The notes beneath the pieces are model-generated. The model worked only from the letters and a program-made list of their open reading frames with translations. It had not been told where the DNA came from and did not search any database. Below, piece by piece: positions 17,501 through 25,277 of a stretch of 64,000 nucleotides of DNA. A program made the position numbers and the translations under genes. Origin of the DNA: Eshraghiella sp045129695 (GTDB lineage: Bacteria; Bacillota; Clostridia; Lachnospirales; Lachnospiraceae); assembly GCA_045129695.1 (NCBI GenBank), contig JBGVJZ010000006.1:1-64000 (forward strand), read 5' to 3'. Position 1 is the first letter of the stretch, and each line of letters starts with the position of its first letter.

Positions 17501-18827
17501 CCACCGCTGTGTCATTGAAATCCAACAGCAGTTTATCAGTCTCATTCTCTGTTAATATTGATATATCTCTAACCTTTTTATAGTTGCTTCGAAGAACCTG
17601 CTCTATTATATTTTCCAATCTTTTAATAATCAGTTCTATCTCTTCACTTTGTCTAAACACTTCTGTCTGATAATCAACAGTGAGTGTATAATCATTTCCT
17701 CCATCCCTGTCATCAATATGAATTGCAAGAGGCACTTCACTATAACCTGTACTGTACCATTCCGTATATGAATCAAGATCCGTCTGTGCATTTTGATAAC
17801 TCACCATCACATCATACAGATTACCTGAAAGCTCCTGTCTATCACGAATATTTTTAAGAATTTCACTATACGGATATTTCTGATGTCTGAACAGTTCCAT
17901 GTGAGCAGTAGTAAGCTTCTTACATATATCGCTTACGCTCTCTTCCTGTGAAATATCAATTGTAAGAGGCATGGTTGATATAAACATACCCGTCATATTT
18001 TTCTCTTTGGCATTACTCCTGTTTAAAATAGGAACACCAATTGTAATTGTTTTATTCTCATTATTGATTTTAGACAGATAAATATTAATTACTGTTTCAA
18101 AGAACACAGCCGGAGACAGTAAATTATTATGACAATATTTTTTAATATCCGATGTCAGATTTTGGTCAAGTCTTTTAATTATACGTTCCGCTCTGATTGT
18201 TTTGGGAGGAAAAGTATACATTTTAACCGAAGACAATTCTGTTTTTCCATCATACTTATCTTTCCAGTATTCTTCATCCTTAATATATTTTGGAGAAACT
18301 CTGTATTTTTGTTCTGAATTTATAAAATCCACATAATCATTATTTACCGAATCTCCTTCAACGCCACTTAACAGTTCCTGATATGCTTTATCAACGCCTT
18401 TAGCAACAAGACTGTAAGTCCATGCATCAGCAATTATATGATTAAGCATACATATGATTCCGCTCTGACCATTAATATCTATAATTTCAAATCTGTACAA
18501 CTTAGAATTATTTAATTCCATTCTCTTTGACGCAATTGTTTTGACATAATGCCTATATTCAATATAGTTTGTAAAACTTCGGACAGGAATTTGCTCATAT
18601 TCATATTCTGCAATGTATTGAACTGCCTCTCCGTCAATTTCATCTAATTGTAGCCTAAGTCCTGTATTGGCATATATTATATGATTAACAGCCTTCTCTA
18701 ACAATTTCTCATCTCTTTTTTCTCCATAAAAAATTGCACCACATAAATTTGATATCGATGTGTCACTATAATACTGCTGTAAGTTCCATATATTTTTCTG
18801 TGGTGTTGTTAAATTATAATACTTCAT
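14520..18827 (-). CDS. Single-module NRPS: condensation-adenylation-thiolation-reductase
   Basis: A 1,435-residue peptide synthetase. A condensation domain (about 1-430) has active-site LNHIIADAW: catalytic His130 and Asp134 are kept, but the first His is Asn and the final Gly is Ala. The adenylation domain (about 455-930) has FTSVSTGKPKG, NPLGPSECSVW, YRTGDLARW, GRIDTQVKIRGLRIELGEIE and PSGKTDRKNLP. My reading of its specificity residues is D-F-A-Q-V-S-P-V-W, with no confident amino acid. A carrier domain has FFECGGDSLGA (phosphopantetheine Ser near 989). The terminal thioester reductase (about 1060-1435) has TGATGFLG and catalytic YVHSK. Such enzymes release aldehydes or alcohols. With an N-terminal C domain it may join an acyl or aminoacyl donor to one amino acid. 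SD AAAGGAG. No phosphopantetheinyl transferase or partner synthetase lies in the window. Confidence 0.93.
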   Translation of the reverse strand: MKYYNLTTPQKNIWNLQQYYSDTSISNLCGAIFYGEKRDEKLLEKAVNHIIYANTGLRLQLDEIDGEAVQYIAEYEYEQIPVRSFTNYIEYRHYVKTIASKRMELNNSKLYRFEIIDINGQSGIICMLNHIIADAWTYSLVAKGVDKAYQELLSGVEGDSVNNDYVDFINSEQKYRVSPKYIKDEEYWKDKYDGKTELSSVKMYTFPPKTIRAERIIKRLDQNLTSDIKKYCHNNLLSPAVFFETVINIYLSKINNENKTITIGVPILNRSNAKEKNMTGMFISTMPLTIDISQEESVSDICKKLTTAHMELFRHQKYPYSEILKNIRDRQELSGNLYDVMVSYQNAQTDLDSYTEWYSTGYSEVPLAIHIDDRDGGNDYTLTVDYQTEVFRQSEEIELIIKRLENIIEQVLRSNYKKVRDISILTENETDKLLLDFNDTAVDYPRDKCVHELFEEQVQRTPDKIALVFEDKEFTYKQLDEMSNSLAHLLREKGVGKGDKVAVLLNRDEKVIMLQLAILKLRAVFIPIDSRYPKDRIEYILNESNAKLIIKNREIEFASSISLDIENGNIHSVKQFDNIEVNPKDVCYIIFTSVSTGKPKGCTLTNSGLVNFCINNNILEECNKLDRQVCVSVNTISFDFFIAESLLPLLNGYTVVLANEEESTSQEKFAELVVKNKVNIIQTTPTRHKIYFNENKNLSYAKQFEIIVTSGEALPVDLLKVFNKFSSAKVFNPLGPSECSVWVAGGELKLKNECVTADDITIGKPIANTQIYILDSQQHLLPIGVAGELCIAGDGVGKGYLNRPELTAERFIPNPFATEENGHGKVMYRTGDLARWRADGEIEYLGRIDTQVKIRGLRIELGEIESVMSSFAGIQLAAVTDKKDENNRQYLVAYYTADKELDEKALRAHLSAKLPKYMVPNYFMRLDEMPMTPSGKTDRKNLPVPDFAVSDREYVAPETDDEVILCELYKQILKNSNIGVEDDFFECGGDSLGAIELVAKAHDKGIEIALQNVFDYPTVRELCAFIEKGEKTNIHYEAEDFEKYDKLLNRNVIDESFVPVRKSLGNVLLTGATGFLGAHILDTLLREETGKIYCLIRSNSEDDRRGRLFELIEYYFGDKYRDEYGRRIIPIIGNIENSNLSEDMPSDVQTVIHTAASVKHYGSYEYFRRVNVEGTQNVISYARRMQAKLIHISTLSVSGNSMADDFSVYRSEDERHFYETTLYMEQPLDNVYVHSKFDAERAVLDAMLDGLNARIIRVGNLTNRMSDYKFQPNYRENAFLTRVRALLEFGKFPNYLMDLYAEFSPIDKTAEGVVRIAQYADRQCVFHLNSNKPIYFERFAQILQNMNISMQIVDGKEFAKALSDTMKQTSTEYIFEAFQNDMNEQGELVYDSNIRIENDFTVWFMKKVGFEWTDIDEEYISGYLNYFRELGYLEV

Positions 18828-18944
18828 TTTTGCATCTCTCCTTTGTATACACTTTTACCATATTTAATGATGTATTTTATCAACATTGACAAAAATTACC
18901 TTCTAAACAGCAAAAAATATTATTTTTTTTAAATAACGTCTATC

Positions 18945-18964
18945 TTGCAATGTATACATTGCAA
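18945..18964. promoter_or_regulatory. Perfect 20-bp palindrome, likely operator between NRPS and XRE genes
   Basis: The sequence TTGCAATGTATACATTGCAA is its own reverse complement over 20 bp. It lies 97 bp before the XRE start and 118 bp before the NRPS start, as expected of a dimeric XRE-type repressor site. Confidence 0.7.
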
Positions 18965-18998
18965 TTATATTCTCATAAACATCTAAAATCAATAAAAA

Positions 18999-19017
18999 TG
19001 CAACTTATTTATTGCAA
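18999..19017. promoter_or_regulatory. Second, imperfect TTGCA inverted repeat
   Basis: TGCAA and TTGCA half-sites are separated by nine bases here, just before the XRE ribosome binding site. The half-sites match those of the perfect palindrome at 18945, which suggests a second, weaker site used for autoregulation. Confidence 0.45.
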
Positions 19018-19041
19018 TAATATTTGATTGGAGTGGGTGCC

Positions 19042-19305
19042 ATGTCACAAAAAATTCGTCAGGATATTAGTATAGGGAACAACATAAGGAATTTAAGAAA
19101 AAGGTCCGGCTTTACCCAGGAACAGGTAATAGCCAGACTTCAATTGCGAGGGATTGAAATATCCAGAAGCAGTTATTCTCAAATAGAATGTGGTACTTAT
19201 AATATCAGAGTTAGTGAGCTTATTGCACTATCTGAGTTATTTCAAACTGATATTAATTCTTTCTTCCAGAATATAGTTATTGACAAATCTGTTAAGTCCG
19301 AATAG
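19042..19305 (+). CDS. XRE-family helix-turn-helix regulator
   Basis: An 87-residue Cro/C1-type regulator with a single HTH: SIGNNIRNLRKRSGFTQEQV starts it and SRSSYSQIECGTYNIRVSEL completes it, with the short linker ALSELFQTDINSFF. There is no sensor domain. The ATG at 19042 follows GGAGTGGG; the frame also opens at a TTG at 19024 without an SD. It is divergent from the NRPS and the intergenic region has a perfect palindrome with a second partial copy, so it probably controls the NRPS and itself. This is inference from position. Confidence 0.88.
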   Translation: MSQKIRQDISIGNNIRNLRKRSGFTQEQVIARLQLRGIEISRSSYSQIECGTYNIRVSELIALSELFQTDINSFFQNIVIDKSVKSE

Positions 19306-19458
19306 TTCTAAATTTTCTTTTGATTATTATAAAATCCGAAAAAAATTTAATTTAATACTTCCTTCTTATACACTTCACCAATTGTAAAATTTACATATTG
19401 CGTTCATACTTTTGCTTTGTTATGTTCTGTTGGAAATCTTACTAAGGAGGGGATGCCA
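19306..19458. other. Leader of the small hydrophobic peptide gene
   Basis: No coding sequence is seen. Two alternative plus-strand promoter readings are possible: TTGTAA (19382) - 17 bp - CATACT (19405), or TTGCGT - 17 bp - TATGTT, both upstream of the strong SD GGAGGGG at 19447. Confidence 0.4.
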
Positions 19459-19554
19459 ATGTTGACTATTGATAGTCTGATTGCAGTTATCAGCTTATGC
19501 CTGACTTCTTTCAGTATTGGATATACATTCGGATGCAATAAGACAGAAAAATAA
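19459..19554 (+). CDS. 31-residue hydrophobic peptide resembling a type I toxin (holin-like)
   Basis: A small reading frame beginning MLTIDSLIAVISLCLTSFS and ending GYTFGCNKTEK: a single membrane-spanning helix with a charged C terminus. Size, layout and the hairpins directly after the stop resemble the 'putative holin-like toxin' peptides common in Firmicute genomes and some type I toxin-antitoxin loci. There the antidote is an antisense RNA from the opposite strand. The strong SD AAGGAGGGG is 8-9 bases before the ATG. No antisense promoter could be assigned confidently. The toxin role is inferred; it could also be a small membrane regulator. Confidence 0.65.
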   Translation: MLTIDSLIAVISLCLTSFSIGYTFGCNKTEK

Positions 19555-19580
19555 CCGCCCAGCCTCGAAACTAGCGGTTA
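19551..19580. terminator. Bidirectional hairpin after the small peptide gene
   Basis: ATAACCGC pairs with GCGGTTAT around a 14-base loop. It is followed by TTTTCTT on the plus strand and by TTTTTCTG on the minus strand, so it can end the peptide mRNA and also transcripts arriving from thiI. Confidence 0.75.
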
Positions 19581-19597
19581 TTTTCTTAACTACTATC

Positions 19598-19630
19598 AGG
19601 GCTAACCGTCTATCGGTAGTGCCTTTTCTG
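19598..19630 (+). terminator. Second hairpin downstream of the small peptide gene
   Basis: AGGGC and ACCG pair with CGGT and GCCTT, followed by TTTCTG. The double hairpin is characteristic of this peptide locus and may belong to an antisense RNA rather than act only as a terminator. Confidence 0.55.
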
Positions 19631-19690
19631 TAATCAGAGTATCACTTTTCTGTTAATATATCAAATCATACTTTTACACTAATTAATCCT

Positions 19691-20869
19691 CTACTCTATC
19701 CACACAACCTCGGTTGTATCAATCGCAGTCTTAACCATTTCATCAATCTTCTCATTCAGTTTAACCTCTGAACGCTTGATTGCTTTAAGATTAGGCTTTG
19801 TAACAGGATGCTTTGCAACGAAAATTGTACAGCAATCCTCAAAAGGAAGAATTGATGTCTCAAACGTACCAATCTGCTCAGAGATATTAATAATCTCCTG
19901 CTTGTCATATCCGATTAATGGTCTGAGTACAGGAAGTGTACATACCTCATTAGTTACCGCAAGTGAATGCATAGTCTGGCTTGCAACCTGACCGATACTC
20001 TCTCCCGTAATGAGTCCGAGAGAATCATTCTCATATGCAAAATGCTCTGCAATCTTCATCATATATCTTCTCATAATGATTGTAAGCTCATCATGCGGAC
20101 ACTGGTCATAGATATATAACTGAATATCGGTAAAATTAACAATATGAAGCTTAATAGGTCCTGCATATACAGCCACAAGCTTTGCAAGGTCAACAACCTT
20201 CTGCTTCGCTCTCTCACTTGTATATGGAGGTGCATGGAAATATACCGCATCAATGGTAACACCACGCTTGGCAATCATATAACCGGCAACAGGACTGTCA
20301 ATTCCGCCGGACAGAAGAAGCGTAGCCTTTCCGTTGGTTCCGACAGGCATTCCGCCCGGTCCCTTTATAAATTCAGAATAAATATTAATCTTATTACGGA
20401 CTTCAATATTAATCTCCACATCAGGTTTATGAACATCAACGGTTACATTAGGGCAGTTATCAAGAACCCTTTCACCAATATTGGCATTAATCTCCATTGA
20501 TGCCATTGGATAATCCTTTCTCGCTCTTCTTGATTTAACCTTAAAGGTAAAAGTCTTATCTCCATATACATTTCTAACATAATCAACCACATTGACAGCA
20601 AGGTCATCGAAACCATTGTCCTCAATCTGAACCATAGGACATATCCAGATAATTCCGAAAACTGTTTTTAACGCTTTAACAGCCGCTTCGTAATCAAAAT
20701 CTCCATTACTTTCAACGTATATTCTTCCCTGCTCCTTTGAAACAACAAACTCTCCCTCAACCTTCTTTAGGGCTCTGCGAATCTGTCTGCAAAGTGCATC
20801 CTCAAAAAGATATCTGTTCTTTCCTTTTGTACCGATTTCTCCGTACTTAATCAAAAATGCTTTGTACAT
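19691..20869 (-). CDS. thiI: tRNA 4-thiouridine synthase ThiI
   Basis: A 392-residue sulfurtransferase. It has an N-terminal ferredoxin-like part, a THUMP domain (about 60-165) and an adenylating PP-loop LLLSGGIDSPVAGY (SGGIDS at 187-192). Length and ending show the short Firmicute form without the C-terminal rhodanese domain. It makes 4-thiouridine in tRNA and can serve thiazole synthesis. The upstream gene encodes its cysteine desulfurase, 28 bp away, as in Bacillus nifZ-thiI. SD AAAGGAT. Confidence 0.95.
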   Translation of the reverse strand: MYKAFLIKYGEIGTKGKNRYLFEDALCRQIRRALKKVEGEFVVSKEQGRIYVESNGDFDYEAAVKALKTVFGIIWICPMVQIEDNGFDDLAVNVVDYVRNVYGDKTFTFKVKSRRARKDYPMASMEINANIGERVLDNCPNVTVDVHKPDVEINIEVRNKINIYSEFIKGPGGMPVGTNGKATLLLSGGIDSPVAGYMIAKRGVTIDAVYFHAPPYTSERAKQKVVDLAKLVAVYAGPIKLHIVNFTDIQLYIYDQCPHDELTIIMRRYMMKIAEHFAYENDSLGLITGESIGQVASQTMHSLAVTNEVCTLPVLRPLIGYDKQEIINISEQIGTFETSILPFEDCCTIFVAKHPVTKPNLKAIKRSEVKLNEKIDEMVKTAIDTTEVVWIE

Positions 20870-20897
20870 AATCGTATCCTTTCTAAATTCATGCGAC

Positions 20898-22055
20898 CTA
20901 TCTTGGTCTGTATCTTCTTAAAACAGGCAGTAAAGCCTTAATTGCTTCCAAAGTATAATCCAGCTCTTCCTTCGTAGTAAAAATCGAGAAGCTGAAACGT
21001 ATCGTTGCAGACAGTAAATCGCGTCTTACACCGATTGACTGTAATGTACTGCTGATTGAAGGATGGTTGGAAGCACAGGCTGAACCGGAGGATACATAAA
21101 TACCCTTCTCCTCCAATGCATGAAGTAAAACCTCACTTTTAGTGATTCCTTCAAAGCTTACGCTTACTACATGCGGTGCAGAGTCCCTTCCCGTAAGTCC
21201 GTTAACCGTCGTTCCCTCTATGAGCGATACTTCTTTAACAAAGTATTCCTTGAGTCCATACATACGGTCAATATCTTCCTCAAAATTATCATAAAGATTC
21301 TTAGCAGCCCTTGCCATTCCTGCAATACCCGGGACATTCTCCGTACCTGAACGCATTCCCCTCTGCTGCCCGCCTCCGTAAGCTGTAGTACGTATTTTGG
21401 TCTTCTCTTTAACAAAAAGAACACCAACACCCTTTGGTCCATGTATTTTATGACTGCTTATGGACATTAAATCAATATTTTCTTTGTGAGGATATATTTT
21501 ATATTTGCCAAAAGCCTGAACTGCATCAACATGAAATATAATATCTTTGTTAAATTCTTTTATAATTCTGCCAAGTTCTGCAATAGGCATCACAGAGCCT
21601 ATTTCATTATTAACATACATTATTGATACAAGAATCGTATCTTCTCTAAGTGCATCTTTAAGCGTCTGTGGCTCAACCTGTCCGTATTCATTAACTGAAA
21701 GCCTTGTCACTTCAAAGCCCTGCTCCTCAAGAAAAGCAAAGCTCTCAAGCACAGCCGGATGCTCTATTCCAGATGTAATAATATGCTTACCTCTTCTCTG
21801 ATTGGCAATTGCACTTCCTATAATTGCCCAGTTATCGGATTCAGTTCCTCCCGATGTAAAGAAAATTTCTTTATCAGTTGCTTTCAGAATATTTGCAAAA
21901 ATCTCTTTAGCTTCTCTGATATATTTTTCCGCATCCACACCCTTCCGGTGCATGGAGGAGGGATTACCATAATCCTTTGTCATTACTGTGTACATTAAAT
22001 CTGCTACATCATTAGTTACCATTGTGGTAGCAGAATTATCCAAATAAGCTTCCAT
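20898..22055 (-). CDS. Cysteine desulfurase (NifS/IscS-like, ThiI partner)
   Basis: A 385-residue PLP-dependent class V aminotransferase-fold enzyme that takes sulfur from cysteine. It begins MEAYLDNSATTMV; the PLP lysine lies in SSHKIHGPKGVG, and the persulfide cysteine in SSGSACASNHP. The short, ordered loop around this Cys indicates an IscS/NifZ-like class rather than SufS. Its position before thiI suggests it supplies sulfur for 4-thiouridine. The start at 22055 follows GAGG and overlaps the end of rsmE by a few bases of SD only; a start at 22070 has no SD. Confidence 0.92.
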   Translation of the reverse strand: MEAYLDNSATTMVTNDVADLMYTVMTKDYGNPSSMHRKGVDAEKYIREAKEIFANILKATDKEIFFTSGGTESDNWAIIGSAIANQRRGKHIITSGIEHPAVLESFAFLEEQGFEVTRLSVNEYGQVEPQTLKDALREDTILVSIMYVNNEIGSVMPIAELGRIIKEFNKDIIFHVDAVQAFGKYKIYPHKENIDLMSISSHKIHGPKGVGVLFVKEKTKIRTTAYGGGQQRGMRSGTENVPGIAGMARAAKNLYDNFEEDIDRMYGLKEYFVKEVSLIEGTTVNGLTGRDSAPHVVSVSFEGITKSEVLLHALEEKGIYVSSGSACASNHPSISSTLQSIGVRRDLLSATIRFSFSIFTTKEELDYTLEAIKALLPVLRRYRPR

Positions 22056-22059
22056 TATT

Positions 22060-22803
22060 TTAATCCTCAATCTCTAAATGATACATAAGAATTGACATAA
22101 TTGTCATACCCGCAGTCTCTGTTCTCAGAATTCTCCTTCCAAGAGAAACAGACCTCATTCCCTTTGACATGGCAAGTTCTATTTCTCCTGTCTCAAAACC
22201 ACCCTCAGGTCCTATAAAAATTCCAATCTTCATTCCTGAATGGATTTCAGATATAACCTCTTTCAATGTGTCCATTCCTTCTGCCAGCTCATAAGGCACA
22301 AAAGCAATATCCATAGTACCTGCATAATCCAGAGCTTCTTTAAAAGACATAACTCTGTTAATCTGTGGAATTATACTTCTGTTGCTCTGCTTGGCTGCAC
22401 TTTCACTGATTGCCTGATAACGTTTAATTTTGGACTCGGCCTTCTTATCATCAAGCTTAACCACGCAACGCCTCATTGCAACAGGAATAATCTCATGCAC
22501 TCCAAGCTCAACACATTTCTGAATGATCAGCTCCATCTTATCCCCTTTAGGCAGTCCCTGAAAAAGATAAATATCTGCAGATAATTCCCTGTCAGAATCA
22601 ATAGTTTCCAGAATATCAAGTATTGCTCTCTCTTCCTCATATGAAAGAATCTGACACAGATAGTCCTTATTATTGCCACCGTTAACCATAACCTGTTCTC
22701 CTATCTTAAGGCGAAGAACATTTTTCATATGGTTAACATCAGTACCATCGATAATTATTGAATTGTCATTAATGTTTTCTGATTTTCCAAAAAAACGATT
22801 CAC
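22060..22803 (-). CDS. rsmE: 16S rRNA (uridine1498-N3)-methyltransferase RsmE
   Basis: A 247-residue SPOUT methyltransferase. An N-terminal PUA-like part (DVNHMKNVLRLKIGEQVMV) is followed by the knotted C-terminal domain with IGIFIGPEGGFETGEIELA and VSLGRRILRTETA, the SAM-binding trefoil knot. The start codon is GTG at 22803 with SD AAGGAAA. It follows prmA by 13 bp, a typical Firmicute pairing of ribosome-modifying genes. Confidence 0.95.
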   Translation of the reverse strand: MNRFFGKSENINDNSIIIDGTDVNHMKNVLRLKIGEQVMVNGGNNKDYLCQILSYEEERAILDILETIDSDRELSADIYLFQGLPKGDKMELIIQKCVELGVHEIIPVAMRRCVVKLDDKKAESKIKRYQAISESAAKQSNRSIIPQINRVMSFKEALDYAGTMDIAFVPYELAEGMDTLKEVISEIHSGMKIGIFIGPEGGFETGEIELAMSKGMRSVSLGRRILRTETAGMTIMSILMYHLEIED

Positions 22804-22816
22804 TGTTTTTATTTCC

Positions 22817-23806
22817 TTATTTCACTTTTCTTGCTGTAATTGAAACCCATTCACCCTGATATGTGGTTTCCAGAATCTCAAAATGCTCATTACTTTCAAA
22901 TGCTTTTTTAACAGCTTCTTCCTTCATATCAATAATTCCTGATGTTATGATAACCGCACCCATTTTCATATGCGCATCAATTTCTCCAAGCAGAGGAATT
23001 ATTATATCTGCAAGGATATTGGCTGTTACAACATCATATTTTTCAAAACCAACATATTCCTGAATCTTAGCATCGTCAATAATATTTCCTTCAATAACCT
23101 CATATAAATCCTTGGAGAGTCCGTTAACCTCCATATTTTCATCAGTTGCAATAATTGCATTAGGGTCAAGGTCTGTTCCAAGGACATATCCTGCACCAAG
23201 TTTAAGTCCGATTACCGATAAAATACCGCTTCCTGTTCCGACATCAAGAAGAAGCGTACCCTTGGTAATGTATTTTTCCATCTGCTTAATAACTAACTGG
23301 GTAGTCTCATGAGAACCGGTTCCAAAAGCTGTTCCCGGATCAATATCAACAACCATTCTGCCCTGCATATCGGAAGGGACCTCTTCCCATGTAGGCTTAA
23401 TAACTATATCATTAACCATAAAAGGCTTAAAATACTGCTTCCAGTTGTTAATCCAGTCCTTATCCTCTGTCTCATCAGATGAAAGTATTCCTGCTCCGGT
23501 ATCTACGAAAACCTTCAGCTCCTCAAGACCTTCAGCAATCTTAACCTTCATATCCTCTTCATCTGCAATACCCTCAGGAAAATGCACCCCTGCTTCATCC
23601 ACTTCAAGGAAAAAGCTTACCTTACCTACACCTTCATCCGGTGGAAGCTCAGGAAGGATATCAACAAACATTGCCTTGGTATCATCTTCCGTAAGCTGGA
23701 TATTATCTTCAATCTGCACACCCTCCATACCAAGCTCAGTAAGCATATCACTTACTAAATCCTCAGCAATTGTAGTGGTAGTTATTGTATATTTCTTCCA
23801 TTTCAT
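22817..23806 (-). CDS. prmA: Ribosomal protein L11 methyltransferase PrmA
   Basis: A 329-residue methyltransferase that trimethylates ribosomal protein L11. The C-terminal SAM domain has PGTAFGTGSHETTQL, LLDVGTGSGILSVIGLKLGA, GTDLDPNAI and VTANILADIIIPL. The N-terminal ~130 residues are the acidic substrate-recognition part. The length is slightly above the usual 290-320. SD AGAGGT. It sits before rsmE and after a peptidase gene. Confidence 0.95.
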   Translation of the reverse strand: MKWKKYTITTTTIAEDLVSDMLTELGMEGVQIEDNIQLTEDDTKAMFVDILPELPPDEGVGKVSFFLEVDEAGVHFPEGIADEEDMKVKIAEGLEELKVFVDTGAGILSSDETEDKDWINNWKQYFKPFMVNDIVIKPTWEEVPSDMQGRMVVDIDPGTAFGTGSHETTQLVIKQMEKYITKGTLLLDVGTGSGILSVIGLKLGAGYVLGTDLDPNAIIATDENMEVNGLSKDLYEVIEGNIIDDAKIQEYVGFEKYDVVTANILADIIIPLLGEIDAHMKMGAVIITSGIIDMKEEAVKKAFESNEHFEILETTYQGEWVSITARKVK

Positions 23807-23820
23807 ATGTTGTACCTCTT

Positions 23821-25206
23821 CTATTTTAAGAATGCAAGATAGCCTCTTAAAGTTTCATAAATATCAATCTTACTTGCAACCTCATAAGGTGCATGCATAT
23901 TCTGTACTGCAACACCACAGTCCATTACATCCATTCCGTACTCGGCAAGAATGTATGCGATGGTTCCGCCACCGCCGACATCAACCTTACCAAGCTCCGC
24001 CATCTGGTATGCAACACCATCCCTCTCCATTGCGGCACGTACCTTTGCAACAAATTCAGCATCTGCATCATTACTTCCGCTCTTACCTCTTGCACCTGTA
24101 AACTTACAGAATACAATTCCCCTTCCGAAGAAGGATGCATTCTTCTTCTCAAAAACAGATGCGTAGTTAGGGTCATATGCTGCATTAACATCTGATGAGA
24201 GCATCTGTGAATTGGCAAGTGCGCGTCTTAATGTCAGTTCAGAATAACAACCCATTCTGTCAATCAGCTCAGCAACGGTATTTTCAAAAAATCTTGAAGT
24301 CATTCCGGTAGCACCGACACTTCCGATTTCTTCTTTGTCAACAAGCAGGCATACTGTAGTCTTCTCAGGATTCTCCGTCTGCAGCATTGCCATAAGTGAA
24401 GTATATGCACATACCCTGTCATCCTGTCCATAACCCATAATCATACTGTTGTCTATTCCCATATGTCTTGCAGGACCTGCAGGAACTGCCTCCAATTCCG
24501 CAGACATGAAATCCTCTTCTTCAAAACCATATTTATCCCTTAATAATTTAAGAATATAAGCTTTAGTTTTTTCTTTATCGTCATTTTTGGAATCGTCCCC
24601 CAAAGGCATACTTCCCACAAGGATGTCAAGATTCTCACCCTCCACAACCTTGGCAGCTTTTTTTTCCATCTGTTCTGCTGCCAGATGAATTAACAAATCA
24701 GAAACTCCTACAACCGGGTCATTTATATCCTCACCGATTGTTACATTTATTCTGGTTCCGTCAGTAAGAACTACAACTCCATGCAAAGCGAGAGGTACTG
24801 CTGTCCACTGGTATTTCTTGATTCCGCCATAGTAATGAGTATCCATAAGAACAAGTTCTTCGTCCTCATACAAAGGATTCTGTTTAATATCAAGTCTTGG
24901 TGAATCAATATGTGCACCAAGAATTTTCATTCCCTCCTCAATATTTCTCCTGCCGATATTAAAAAGAACAATTGCCTTATCCTTATTAACTGCGTATATC
25001 CTGTCTCCGGCTTTCAAAGGCTTTTTGTCACGAATAATCTCTTTAAGGTCAGCATACCCATATTCCCTGGCTATTTCAATGCTTCTGTCAGTGCATTCAC
25101 GCTCTGTCTTGCACTCCGATATGAATACTCTGTAAGCCTCACAAAAATCCATAACCTTCTGCATTTTATCGTTGTCGCATTTAGTCCACGCATTCTCTCT
25201 TTTCAC
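23821..25206 (-). CDS. M18 family aminopeptidase
   Basis: A 461-residue cytoplasmic zinc aminopeptidase. The metal and catalytic segments are GAHIDSPRLD (first His/Asp), DTHYYGGIKKYQW, VDKEEIGSVGATG (catalytic Glu and metal Glu) and a late YEVASKIDIYET. M18 enzymes remove acidic or neutral N-terminal residues from peptides. I prefer GTG at 25206 (protein begins MKRENAW), preceded by AAGGAA; a longer frame from 25251 has no SD. The 15-bp gap to prmA suggests co-transcription. Confidence 0.88.
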   Translation of the reverse strand: MKRENAWTKCDNDKMQKVMDFCEAYRVFISECKTERECTDRSIEIAREYGYADLKEIIRDKKPLKAGDRIYAVNKDKAIVLFNIGRRNIEEGMKILGAHIDSPRLDIKQNPLYEDEELVLMDTHYYGGIKKYQWTAVPLALHGVVVLTDGTRINVTIGEDINDPVVGVSDLLIHLAAEQMEKKAAKVVEGENLDILVGSMPLGDDSKNDDKEKTKAYILKLLRDKYGFEEEDFMSAELEAVPAGPARHMGIDNSMIMGYGQDDRVCAYTSLMAMLQTENPEKTTVCLLVDKEEIGSVGATGMTSRFFENTVAELIDRMGCYSELTLRRALANSQMLSSDVNAAYDPNYASVFEKKNASFFGRGIVFCKFTGARGKSGSNDADAEFVAKVRAAMERDGVAYQMAELGKVDVGGGGTIAYILAEYGMDVMDCGVAVQNMHAPYEVASKIDIYETLRGYLAFLK

Positions 25207-25277
25207 TGTAATTAATTCCTTTCTATTTATTATATTGAACCAGCGGTACATTTCTTCGAAACTCCCGCTGTTTAACG

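Noticed and set aside
12374..19305. Idea that NRPS, RloA/RloB and XRE form one defence system
   Set aside because: The RloA/RloB pair has its own promoter after the NRPS stop, and the XRE palindrome lies only at the NRPS/XRE side, so a single system is not supported.
23445..24101. Plus-strand ORF of 218 codons over prmA and the M18 gene
   Set aside because: Serine/threonine-rich shadow of two well-supported minus-strand genes, with no SD.
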